Below are positions 1-12,500 of a DNA stretch of 64,000 nucleotides, one piece after another. The position numbers and the translations under genes are program-made. How positions within the stretch are numbered: the stretch's first letter is position 1; the number at the start of each line of letters is the position of its first letter. The DNA is from Platynereis dumerilii (lineage: Eukaryota > Annelida > Polychaeta > Phyllodocida > Nereididae). The stretch covers positions 80,589,006-80,653,005 of the forward strand of contig JAPTHN010000003.1 of assembly GCA_026936325.1 (NCBI GenBank), written 5' to 3'. Below the pieces are notes generated by a model. That model made no database searches and was not told the DNA's origin. It worked only from the letters and a program-made list of their open reading frames with translations.

Positions 1-3000
1 CTTAATGTCACACTCACAGAGACCAGTAGAGCAACTTTTCCTGAAAAAATTAGGAAAATCGAATCGTTTCTCACCCCGCGAAGTGCAAAAAACCTCCGTT
101 TTTGCATTTTTCGAAAAAAATTCCACCCGTCGCGGAAAATTGGGTTAGAGGCTCGAAAGTGGCACCAAAGGATTCCCAGCAGTCGGGGACATGACCCTGC
201 ACCCATGCACTAGTTACATTGCACCAGTACTGGTACCTTGATGGGTGGTGAAGTTTCGTCACCGCCCTGCGGTTGCCGTCTACTAGTTTATAATAGAAAC
301 TAACAAAATCAGTATCAACTTGCTCATAAATTTAAGGAACGAATTATCATCATTTACGTAACATGATTGTAGAAAGATTGCGGTATACCTGAATTCATCA
401 TAAATATTTCATTTTAATATTAATTGTTTGGGACAGGGTTTGCATGCATTTCCTAGTCTGATATTTGTGTGAAATATTTTTGGGTAAACACTCTATAATT
501 TGGCGATTCGGTTTGTATTATGAGAAATGCACAAACATAGAAAAATATATACTGGCCAGATAATGAGACCAGACTTAGTATTAACGAAGCGAATTTCACG
601 GATATGCAGTTCTGCCCTAAATGTTTCTTTGAACCCATGATGAGGTGTTCGGTTAATCTGTTTATTGAATCAATATGGAATTGCCATTGTCCCATTAAAA
701 CATTTTCAACTTGTTATATTGAATAATCTAGGGTTTAACTGTGGTTTCACCTCTCAGGAATTTGCACTGAACGCACTGAACACAGTTTGTCTTGTAAAAA
801 AAAAGGATGATTGTTTTTATTAGCACTCCATTATTTTGCATTTATCTACGAAACTGATTAGTATACTTCACATTGATTTACATTGCACTGATTATATATT
901 TTTGTTTGCTGGTTCTCCTCTCTCTTTGAATTTGTTGTTATAGCTACGCCTATTAATCCTGTTGTAAAGACTAGGCAGACTGAGTGACTTGAAATGGGGT
1001 AATTCAATTCTTAGTACTGGATACGTGTATAATATATTATTAGTTGAGGATGTTTATATTTAAGTTTATTGTAGCAAAAATGGCTATAACTACGCAGCCT
1101 CAGTTGTCGCTAGAGTGAGTGAAAGATTGTAAAACGAGAATATACCACATTTAATGAATATTTTTTCACAGTTCAATTATGTTATCGACATTGTTTAATC
1201 GTGCTACTTTTAACATGTGTTGGCATAAGATCATGATTGTTTTATAGTTGAAATGCTATACTACTGTTGTTAAAATGTTGATCATGTTAATGTTTATGAT
1301 GGTTTGTTATGCGTGTTTAAAGAAAGTATATTTCTATATAAATATTGTCATATTTTTGTACTGTGTGCATTTGTAACTTTTCTGTCTTAACTCTTTAATT
1401 TATATCACTGATACTGCCTTTATTTCATATGCCAGGGCCCAGGGTATCTTAGTTCTAATTGTGTGTCATCTTTGGCAAAGGGGAGATGATCTATTCATTG
1501 CTGACTTTTTGCCTGCATTTTGTGATCAGTGGGGCTTTCTGCCTAACTTCTTATCCCACAGCCCAATTTTTTACTGCTGCCACATAATAATTAGTATACA
1601 TGTAGCTCATTTAATATATTTTCTGAAAATCTGATCACATGATTATCCACTTTACTAAGTAACTAAAAAAAGTTGGAAATATTCTAAGTGAAGTATGGAT
1701 TGTTTGGATTGGTTGATGATAATTTTATAACCTCATAATTATTGTGGTATTTATGTTCATATGCTTAAATTTAAAATGAAATATTGGTTGTATTTGAAGC
1801 CCCTGAAGGCCAGGCCTACTATGAGCAAAAAACATGTAAAGCTTTTGATAAAAATTATCATGTTATTATAAGAACTCTTCTACTGTTACCTGTTGCGAAA
1901 ATGCTCTGAATAAATGTTTCTGAAAACTGATTTGATCTGAATTTGTTGTTTTGGCCATGATGACTCCTTGGTTATGTTATTGGGTGATTTATTCAGAATT
2001 TCTAAATGATATTGGCTTGGCTCAGCCTCAGCTTGAATTAGGGTAACAGTAAATAACAGGATAAAAATTAATTGAAATTTATAACAGATAGGCCGACAGA
2101 TTTATGATGAACCTCATAGTTTTCTGTGGGCCTTTAAAATTAGAGAAGATCGATTGGGGAAAAAAAGAAGGAAAGGTCCGTACTGGCTGTGAATCTCGTT
2201 AAAAAATAATTTTTAGTGGTGTATATTCACTGATTGTAATCAAAAATTTAATTTCTGTCATGCAGCTACCTTATATTTAACCCCCCCCCTTTTGGGCCCC
2301 TGCTCCTCCCCTGGCTGGATCTGCCCCTGGTGGCCACCATAAAAGTCTGGGAAAGATCTATTTTTAGAAGCCACATGTGTTTTGGAGAAGTTTCCTTTTG
2401 CTGCCTCAAATAAAAAGAAGATATCAACATGGCAACTTAACAGTCTGGTTACTCTAGCCTGTGATTGGTGATTCTGTGATATTGCTAAATGTACATGTAT
2501 ATGTGACAAGCTCAGAAGTCAGAACCATAGAAATACATGTTCAGAACCTTCTGCAGGTGTTTGTGTAGTCTTTGTTGTGACTTCTGTATTAACAGGTTGA
2601 TTTTAAAGGCATGTTAAGCATCTGTTTTAGTAAAATTGTCAAAGCATGATCAATTTATAATTGTTATCTTTATCACATGATAATCATTCAGAATAATATA
2701 ATGTAACAGCATGTGTCATGATGTGTGTCAATTTAACATTCACCTGTACTTGGCTATAGTCTTTACATTTTAGATTTCCATTGCATTTCTCATTGCAGCT
2801 CACTGTATGGCATAAATTACAATAATTAGTCTCAGACCTGAAGGCCTAGAAGTTCCGTGGTATAAGGCTGCTTTCCAGGTCACCATAATATTATGCTGAG
2901 GTCAAGACACTGGGAATGAGGTCATTGAGGTGCTCAGTACTGACTACTGTGAGGGGTAAAGTGAACCATGGTGAGGGGTAAACCTTCTACATGATGAATT

Positions 3001-3591
3001 GATGCTGTTCCTTATATTTATTTTTCAGGATAAATTGTAATCTGAAAATATTATGGTGTCAATCAATTAAAATATTGTGGGTATAATTTTCTCTTTGGAG
3101 AAAATGTGTTACTGGCAGGTCAGTTGGTCTGAGAAGCTAATCAATTATGTCTGGCCTACACAGATCTCTAAAACTTTTAGGCCTGTAAAATATCACCAAA
3201 GGCGTCGTCAATTAGGTCCAATATTTCAAGCCGTGCAATTAATAAAAGTCCAGGCGGGTCGGTGGAGAAGAGCTTAGGGGAAGGCAGGGGCGGATCCCCC
3301 CCCCCCCCGGATCTGCCCCTGGGAGGTACCCATACTACTAGCCGTTGGATAAGGCGCCTAGGTTCTTTGTTGAAGAGAATGTATTTCAAATGAAAATTGT
3401 AGCTGACCCATTATGCTAGACATCGATCCATCTTTTGTGTTTCATTCTCAATTGATAATTATTATATCCCTTGCTATTCCAGATATAATGGGTCACATGT
3501 ACCTTCGGCCACCAGCGAAGTTTTTTTATGCATGTTGGACTTGGTAATCCGGTTGTGATTTTTGAAGATCTGTGAAGTCTCAGACTTGACA
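1..3591. other. Upstream intergenic stretch without a supported gene
   Basis: AT-rich sequence lying upstream of the helicase start codon. It includes a poly-C patch near 2281 and a polyC/GGATCTGCCCC patch near 3283-3330, which look like fragments of a dispersed repeat that recurs near 10100 and 43290. A 63-codon open frame on the minus strand (71-262) is bounded by splice-like signals (a CAG before it, GGTGAG after it) and could be an isolated exon, but I recognise no domain in it. The last hundred bases before 3592 probably contain the 5' UTR and promoter of the helicase gene; I see no clear TATA box. Confidence 0.5.
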
Positions 3592-6500
3592 ATGGCTGAA
3601 TGTGCTGAACTGACAGCCCAAGACCTGGAGTCCATGGACTTGAGGTGAGAAATTACTCAATTCAGTTTTCATTACCCAATTTTATTTACCGCTGCAATGT
3701 TTATCTTGTTTGAGTATCCTATTACGGGAGTCTAAAGGGACCATTCAGAATTTATGACAAGGGAGTTGCCAAATGTATACAAGCCCCTCTAGGGAGTTGC
3801 CAAAAAAGAAAAATATTTTCTCATGTTATGAGCTCTCCAACTTACAGCCAGAAAAAATTATATTCAAAAAGAGTGGACTGCTGCATTGTGAAAATAGCAC
3901 TTCGTGTGTCATCATGTTGATGATTTGCCATGATCATACCCGATATTTTCAATGTTAATTTGATTTGAGGAGACCCAATCCTGCTAGTTGCAAGCAAACA
4001 AAAGGATTAATGATCTGAGTTTTACTCTAAAATCAGTTATGACAAATCAAATGGCCTTCTCTTGATTATGACAGATCAAACAGCCTCTATGTTTTCCATG
4101 TTGAATGTAGAGAAGATGACACTTCATCAACTATCATGAGTCACAAAGTGCCATTTTCGCTCTGCAACAGTCCACTCCATTTGCGTATCAAATTTCCTTC
4201 CTGAAAATGATATCAAAACATAAAGAATACCACACGTTGATTGCCAACCAATCTCTCTGTATGTATTGATTTGTGAATTGTGACAAAAGTGTCTTGATAT
4301 TTCTCAGCTTTTATTTGATAACAATTAATGATAACAATTAACAACTGATGAAACAATCTAAATTGCCTAACAGTAAAACACAATGTATTTTTATTGGATA
4401 ATGTTTATATGTTTGCTACAGTTCTCCAAATCCGGAGGTGCAGAGGCTAACAATACAAGCATTGAACAACATGGTAAGAAGTGCCAATTAAACAGAAGAT
4501 TTTCGCCTTGCTTTATTTATCATTTAAATATCACTGGCAGCTGGCCAGTCTTGTTGTGGCTCATGCGTATCAAGGCAAAAAAGTAAGTTGTAGTAAGAAA
4601 GTTATGGTAAAGAAGAAACTTCCTTATAACAAATACTGTAATACATAGTATATTATACACTGTATAATGTGAATGATATATTACCTGTGGAATAGAATTG
4701 CTTCAGTGTCGTCAATTTGGACAGTATGCTGAATGTGTAATTAATATATAAAAAAAAACAGCACAATTGACCAACATTTCCCTTGTTTCCCAGAAAAGGT
4801 GCTAAACTAATAAACTTAGGCCTATTTATGAAAATGGTAAAAATCACATATAAAGTTCTGTATAAATTTGTGATCGTGATATATGCCCTAGGAAATGCGA
4901 ATACCTAATTGATTGTTCAATTGCGTATACTATATATGCATGTTAATGTGTAATATCAGGAGTTGTATCATACATACCTGATTTATTCCTTTCCACTATA
5001 AAGCATCTATATGAGCATTAGCTATTACAGTAAAGATTCCAGGGCCGTATTTCCCATATATAGTTAATCTAGGCTGCAGTCTAGGCCCTAGGGTGGCAGC
5101 TTGAGAGGGGGCTGGCGGAAAAGGGTTAAAAAAATTATTTCAACAGAAAAAATAAGGTTGGAAGGCTTAGCCTAGGGGTGGCCAGCACTTGAAATACAGT
5201 CCTGAACATGCTGAAAGAGTCACTTGTTTGGCGCAAGGGAAATGCCATCCATAAACCATGCATTTAGATATATACATCTTCATTATGTATCGGCCTAATT
5301 TTGATATTTTTCTTACAGAATACTACTGTGGAAGCTCTGAAGAAGAAATACAACAAAAGCCCTCAGAAAGATGATGCAAATAACAATTCAAAGGAAAATT
5401 TAAAGAAGAGTCCTAAAAAGTTTGAGGAAAAGAAACAACATGTCGAAGTTGAATTGCTGTGCTCTGGAATTCCTCCCAGTGTTGGTGAAGATGCTGTGAA
5501 AATGGAGGCGTACCTGAAAAGAACTATGGGTAATTCTTATTGTTTATCTAAGAATATACTCAAAGATCCGAGTCATACTTTGTATAAATACTTTGAATAT
5601 TTCCCATCAGGAGGCAGACTGCGATCTGTGAGGTGTAACACAAATCGTTATTGAAATCGTTTATGCCCAGTGTTATTCGGGCTCTTTTAAAACAGTTAAT
5701 GCACCATGCACTGTATGAGTTGTATCGAGACAAGTTTCCCCATGCGATCAATTAAGTATATCTGTATCTGTATCTGTATAGGAATAGATAGTTAGATTGA
5801 TAGATGAATCGTCTATCACTGTTTTGGGGTCTGGCTATTCTTCTAGATTCCAACTTGCTGAAATGGATTTAAAAACCAAAATAAGTAATGTAAAAACCTG
5901 CAAACTCACTTGTTCCAGAACTTTCATAGGTAATCTCACTTCAAGTGCTAATGACTGCAAGGCGTTAGATGATAATTCATACATACCCTTCGGGACTATT
6001 TTTCACCCCAACTCATGAAAGTCATGTGATTTAAAATGTCTATTATTATGTATTCTGATGATCTATTTTCATGTTTTTACATTTCCGCTGAAGCCTCAAA
6101 GTTGAATCCCAATGCCCCATCCTTCGTACCAGGTCAAAGTAAGTCATTAATATTTTGCACCTAAAATTTTAAATCTCTGGTTCCTGTTAGTCAAGTGAAG
6201 TCAAGTCAAGTAAATTTTATTTTACGTCGGTATTTACAGGCAAACAACAAAACACAAGCACAAGGCTTTTGGACCGACCAACATATATGAGACAGAGAAA
6301 ACATAATACATGTAGAGGATAGTACAAATAAATATATAAATTAAATAAATTATGATAACAATAAAAACAGGATAAACATGCAGACAGGTTTATGATAAAG
6401 CATTAGAAACAGGCAGCACCAAGAGTAAAAACTTATAGCTATGTTAAAAACTTAGCACTATGTACAAGCATAAGTAAAGACTTGAAAACTAAAAAACCTG

Positions 6501-9500
6501 CATAATAGTCTTAATACACTGGATTAGTTTCTACACATGGCTCATCTGCAAGATTTACCATTCCATTGCCGGATCATGTTATTAAAGGTGTTAATGTTTG
6601 TAATAATATGGAGGTGATCCGGCAAGGAGTTCCAAACGCTAGATGCTAGATACCTAAAGCTACTTGAGCCATACCTGACAGTTTTGGTGCGCGGTACTTC
6701 CAGGATTTTGCTGTATCTGAAAGTATACACACTTCGTTTTTCAACAATAAAATCATTTAGGTAGGCTGGTCCAATTGCATTTAATATTTTAAAAGTTTCA
6801 ATTGCTACTAGTCGGAGCCTCTGCACCTCGAGGGTGCTGGACTTCATTTTCGAGAGGAGTTCTTCGTACGAGGATTCAAAATCTTGGAATACAAAGCGCA
6901 ACGCTCTATAATTTACCTTCTCTAACTTTTGGGTGTTGCTTTTTGAGCAAAAATGCCATACTAGTGGACAGAAGTTGAAATTTGATAGAATGAAGGCATG
7001 GTAAACAGATTTTCTGCCTTCTAGAGTAAGATGTTTGGCAATTCGGCCAAGTGCATTCGATTGTCTGGATGCACGTTAGCACACTGATTTTATGTGTGCG
7101 TCAAAATTTAGTTGTGAATCTATCTGAACACCCAAAAGTCTCTATTAATGAAAAGGAAACAATGTAGTGCCTTATACTTGGGTGCTGGCCTGCCAATTGC
7201 TGGGTCCCAGGTTCAAATCCAGCTCTCGCCGTCAATGTCGGGTCACCTGGGCCTGGGTTTGATGGTTGTTACACTCGGTTCCCCCAGTAATAGAGAGAGA
7301 ATGGGTCAAAGTGCTTTTCTGTGAAGTTTTGTGGAGATAAATTGGGAGGTTTAAGAGGCTTAAAAACCAACTGGAGACCTTAGTATACTTAGTTTCTGAA
7401 ATTCATTTTGTTATTTGGTGCTGTATGTGCTGGTGTTATTCCGAATTTAGCAAAATTCCAAAACATGTCTTTTTCCTCTTTCAGACTCTTTTGGCAGCAA
7501 ATTGCCACATTTTAAAGTGTCTATTGTGAGCTTAGTATTTCACTCAGAGTTATGAAATTTAGTGTAGGGATTCGTTTGAGGGTTTGAATCTGGAACATTT
7601 TCAGAAATTCAAAATGGCTGCCAAAATGGCCACCACAAAATGACTGCTATTCTTGTTTTGCCACTGTGAGTTAAGTTTTTCACTTAAGAGTATTGAAATT
7701 TGGTGTAGAAATTTGTTTGATGGTGTGAATCAATATTTTGGGGAATGCAAGATGGCTGCCAAAATGGCTGCCAAAAAATGGCCATCATTCTTGAGTTGCC
7801 CAGTGTGAGCTTAGTATATCAACTGGAGGTTTGAAATTCGGTACATGTGTAGAGATTTGTTTGAGGGTATGGATCAATGACCCCTGAGGAATCTAAGATG
7901 ACTTCTACTACAAAATGGCTGCATTTCTTGATTTGTTCACTGTGACTCCACTGAGTGTAAGTGGTATCTCTGTTCACAAAATTTCGTGGTATATCTGCAA
8001 AGGCTTTCCTATTTCAATCAGTAGGCCTACAGTATGAGCAAAATGGGAAGTTCATTGAGTACTTTGCAAATATTTTCTTATGATTTGTGTGTACAAAGTT
8101 AAATTTAAAAAAAGGGTTCATGTAAAATTGAGTTTAATAAGCAGGTCATTGAGCAATAAACATATCCCATCTTTAAAAATCTTACTAATAATAATAATCA
8201 TGCAAAGCTTGCTAAACCCAGTGTTTGAATCCTCGGATTCTTGTTTTAGTTGTCCTTCGCCTCATTGCAATGTCCCCTTCTGTCTTATATATATTTTTAT
8301 TGCATTCCCTGATAGGTTGACATCTCTCATGTATGTGATTGTAAGTTTCGTCTTATTTTTCTGCAGAATCTTTCAAAAATGTGAAGGCTTCAACTTATTC
8401 CGATTTCACCGTCAAAAGCATCCAAAAGCAAGGAGGGAACAAGTCAAGCAGTCGCGATACGAAGGTTGTCATCGTTTGTGATGGTCACGCGGAAGCCAGA
8501 AAAGTTGTCCATGAAACGAATAAGCAAACTGGTAATCACAAGATAAGAGCTCAGTTGGGCCAGCCGTCAACAGAAAAACCTCCACCTAGGAAATTGGAGG
8601 AAGACAATACATGGAGGAGTACCGCTGTCAAGAAATTTCTGGCCATGGCGCCAGTAACAAACTTGCATGTTTGGCCTAAAAGTGAATCAAGGTATTTGAA
8701 ATTCCTGCAATTTGATGGTTGCAAATCCTGTAGACATATTATGATAATTAATTTATTAATCATCGTAAGTCATGCATTGTAAATTTTCAAAATCTCTCAT
8801 CTAGGCCTATTATGCGCTATTATCAACACTTACACAGCACCACATCTGTTATAAAACTAAGTAGGGAAACTATTATTACAACAATTGAACAATTTTTTTT
8901 AATTGAGTCATTCCATCGACTTGCTGAATATTTACCTGTACGCGGATATTTTATGTGACACTTTGGATGGAGAAGTAGATTAATCAGTTAATTTGACATA
9001 ATTTCTTCCACAGATCTGAGTTAAAGGCATCTGACCCTGCGGCCCAAAATTCACTGAATAAACCTTTGAAAGAGTCGAGGAGAGATGAGGTATGTCTTTG
9101 AAATTTAAGATAAGAGATAAAGTCTTATTTTATTGTGTCATCAAAAAGACTGTGGCATGTATGATGAAACTCGTATTGTCAGATACACTACTGGCAAACA
9201 CCAAGCAGTGCAAATAAACACAGTCATAATAAATGTACCAATTGTTAAAAATGTGATGACGATTTACAGAGGCGGTTGAATGATTCAAAAGGTGTCTAGT
9301 GTCTAGTCACTTAATGTTGCAGTGTCAACTTATAACTTATATAACTTATTTCCCCGGGGGGGGGGGGTACTCACTATAAAAGGGTGTATATAGAGGCGCC
9401 ACTGGATGGTTTTATATGTTTTTTGGCCTTCTAGGATTAAAATGGTATTGGTTTTTTAGGAATTCAGATTGATTTGGTTCCCGTTTTTGCAACCCCAACA

Positions 9501-12500
9501 TGTTTGGTACCGTTAGAATCAGCTTGAAAAGACAATTACAATGGTATAAAAATAATCTAAAGTATTAAAATGGTTTGTGGTTTTGGCTTTGGTTTCGGAT
9601 TAGAATGGTTTTGGTTTTCATAATCGCCGTGGCGCATCCCTATGCAAAAGTCCGCAAAGTAACCCCCCGGGCCCCCCCTTATTTCCTAATGAAACATTGT
9701 AAAATTAATTTGAAAAAAATAAGTTGATGTGGGATTGCTTTCAGGAGTCATCTCGCAAATACCCAGCTTTATTATTTCACTTTAATATCTAGAATCATAC
9801 TGCACAACGGCCTCCAAAGAAACTAAAAGGAAAGAAGAGAATTGTCGAATTGGTTTGCGGGGAATATCCAGGGGGAGAGGCAGAAAACCAAGTCAAGAAT
9901 TTCCTCAAGGAATTATTAGGTAATTAATCATAGAATATTGTCTTAAGTTTTTATCATCCACATTACGAGTAAGTTGTTATTTTAAAATGGTTGAAAGTGA
10001 AAATTTTGATAAATTATTGATGCACACCCTTTTGTCAGTAGCAGATTGCCTCTAAATAGCCCACACCGGTGCTGGTGAGGCGTAAAACACAAACTCACTC
10101 ACTCACTTGTCAGTAGCAGATTTAGGGGCGCAGATGTAGGGGGCCATTAAAATGGGGAGGGTGGACTGATAAAAAATGGGGCGAGCAGGAATCCTCAACA
10201 AGATTCACTCTTGTGACCACTATCAGTACAGTGTAGTAAATAGGCCTACCTCATTGTTCATATTATCACAACCATTCATGTTGTTGTTCATCAGGTTCAT
10301 CCAGTAGAGTCCGAGTGAATGATCTGGATGTGGAAAGCGTCATGAAGGAAGGGTCGAAAACTAGAATCAAAGTGATTTGCCCCAGTGGACATCAGGCCGA
10401 GAGTCTATTTAATGAAGTCAACATGAAAACAAAAGTTCATCAAGTTACTGCTTCGAAGAAAATTCAGCTGGATGCAGAAAGTCCATCATTATCAAAAGAG
10501 AACTTGAGGAAAGGACATAATGGAAGTGTTGAAAAAAGTCCGAACGGAGCTAAAACTGGATCTGGTGCAAAAACTAATGAGAAAAAGAAAGACAGGAGGC
10601 GAAGAAGTAGAAGCAGGGGTGGCAGGTTAGTTTGTCATTTAAGCTTCATGTAGTTTTTAAACCCTTGGTAGTGTTAAGTAAATCTCAAGATATATTGCTC
10701 ATACTGGTATAAATTTTTCAAATAACTTGTTCATCAAACAGGTCAAAGGCGTCAAGACCTGCTCCACTGAAGGTCTCAAGTTGGCTTCCTTTTAAGATAT
10801 AGTTGTTAGAATTAAATGTATGTTTGGAAATTGCAAGGATATGCAATACTACGTATAAATGCAATATAACAGATTATGGTTATGATAATTTGGTTAAAAT
10901 GTGGGGTGAAGTTGACCTTTTTAACCACCAAAGTGTCTATACTGGGCAAGTAAACTTGTTTTTTCATTTTTTTAGTTCCTCTAGAAGACTGTCAATGTCG
11001 AGGTCCGGAGTTTCATCTGAATCCAGTGAAGCTTCACCATCTAAGAAGTCTGGTGCTTCTGTAAAACCGTCTGGCCAAATTCCTACAACACACCATTCCG
11101 TAACATCAGGATTTGCCTTGACATCTGGCCTTGCAGTGGTATCTGGCCTTGAAATGGTATCTGGCACATCAAAGACATCAGGCCATGCTTCACAATCTAA
11201 CACTACCACTGCACCTGCTGTAGCTCCAGGCATTTCCTATGCCGATGCACAGAGAAAAAGAGTTGCTTGCTTGAGGAAAATGACCAACATTTCTAGTGTT
11301 GCTTTGAAGACGCATTACGACAAGATATCCGAGAGGAGAGGGATACTGCACAATCTGGAGAAATTGAACGGAACTGGTCTTGAACACTATCCGGAGACAA
11401 TAACAACAAAAATAGTCCATCAGCAGAAGTTGGAAGAACTAGAGAAACAAGGGTTGGAGTTTGAAGCATGCTGGAGTCACCTGCTAAAGATGGTGAACGA
11501 AGTTTGCTCGAAAGACGATGGTCAGAATGAATTAGATAAGATTGTGGAGGTGTGGAGAAATGAAGCTAAGAAACTGAAACAGGCCCTCCCAATATATGCC
11601 TGTAAGTCTCATATTATTTCAACAGTTCTCAATAACGATTATGTGGTTCTCCTAGGAGAGACAGGGTCGGGTAAAAGCACCCAAACGCCCCAGTATCTCA
11701 GCGACTCGGACTTGAGCAAAAGGGGTCTGATAGCTTGCATTCAACCGAGGCAGGTAGCTGCTGTGAGTTTAGCTTGTCAGGTTGCCAAAGAGATGGGAGC
11801 ACATGTGGGAGGACTAGTCGGCTATAAAGCAGGTTACAACAGCAAAGTTGGCCCCGATACGAAAATAGTGTATACCACTAACCATGCCATGTTGAAGGAA
11901 ATCATCAAAGACCCTCTCCTGAAAGAGTATTCCTGTTTGCTGGTTGATGAGGCTCATGAACGAAGCATTTACTGCGATCTCCTTCTTGGGATGATCAAAG
12001 AGGCAAAGCGTAAAAGACCCGACTTGAGAGTGGTCGTAATGTCGGCTACCATAGATCCAAAGTTGTTTGTCGATTACTTCGATGGCTGTCCAATTGTCAA
12101 AGTATCTGGAAGGACATTTCCTGTTGAACTCGAGTACAAAACGTATGACGATGGCACGTACGGGGATAATTATCTCCGAGAAGCGGTTGACAAGGCGAAA
12201 CAGGTGCATCAGAGAGAACCTCCGGGAGATATTTTAGTGTTCTTGACATCTCCTGCAGAAATAGAGAAAGCTGTACAAGACATGGGAAAAGAAAGAGGAG
12301 CCTTAAGTTTGCCATTGCACGGTCGACTCCAGCCGGACCAACAGAAGCTAGTCTTCAATCCAACTCCCCATGGCACGAGGAAGATCGTGTTCGCAACTAA
12401 TGCTGCGGAGACATCCATAACCATTCCTGGCATTAGATATGTCATTGATACAGGCAAGGCTAAGGAGATGAGTTTTGACAGCACAAGAGGCATCAGTTCC

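Larger units (their letters stand above)
5319..10625 (+). other. Duplicated N-terminal module of the helicase (exons 3+5 and exons 7+8)
   Basis: The end of exon 3 (VEVELLCSGIPP...VKMEAYLKRTMG) aligns with the end of exon 7 (IVELVCGEYPGG...VKNFLKELLG). Both stop in phase 1. The next coding exons also align: exon 5 (DFTVKSIQKQ...TKVVIVCDGHAEAR) with exon 8 (DLDVESVMKEG...RIKVICPSGHQAE). So a two-exon unit of roughly 80-100 residues has been duplicated with its intron. I do not recognise the fold; alternating strands and helices suggest a small alpha/beta RNA- or protein-binding domain. The PAM2 exon sits only in the first copy. Confidence 0.65.

Noticed and set aside
7155-7395. A functional tRNA gene, because of a good B box
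   Set aside because: No cloverleaf stems could be drawn around it, and a longer repeat body follows, so a SINE is the better reading.
10742-10795. A possible extra small exon (GTCAAAGGCGTCAAGACC...) between exons 8 and 9 of the helicase gene
   Set aside because: It has a good acceptor, but splicing it to 10976 breaks the frame at once, while exon 8 to 10976 joins in phase and continues the Ser/Arg-rich stretch.
11814-12493. Minus-strand open frames of 70-130 codons inside the large helicase exon
   Set aside because: They are shadows of the strongly supported plus-strand coding exon.
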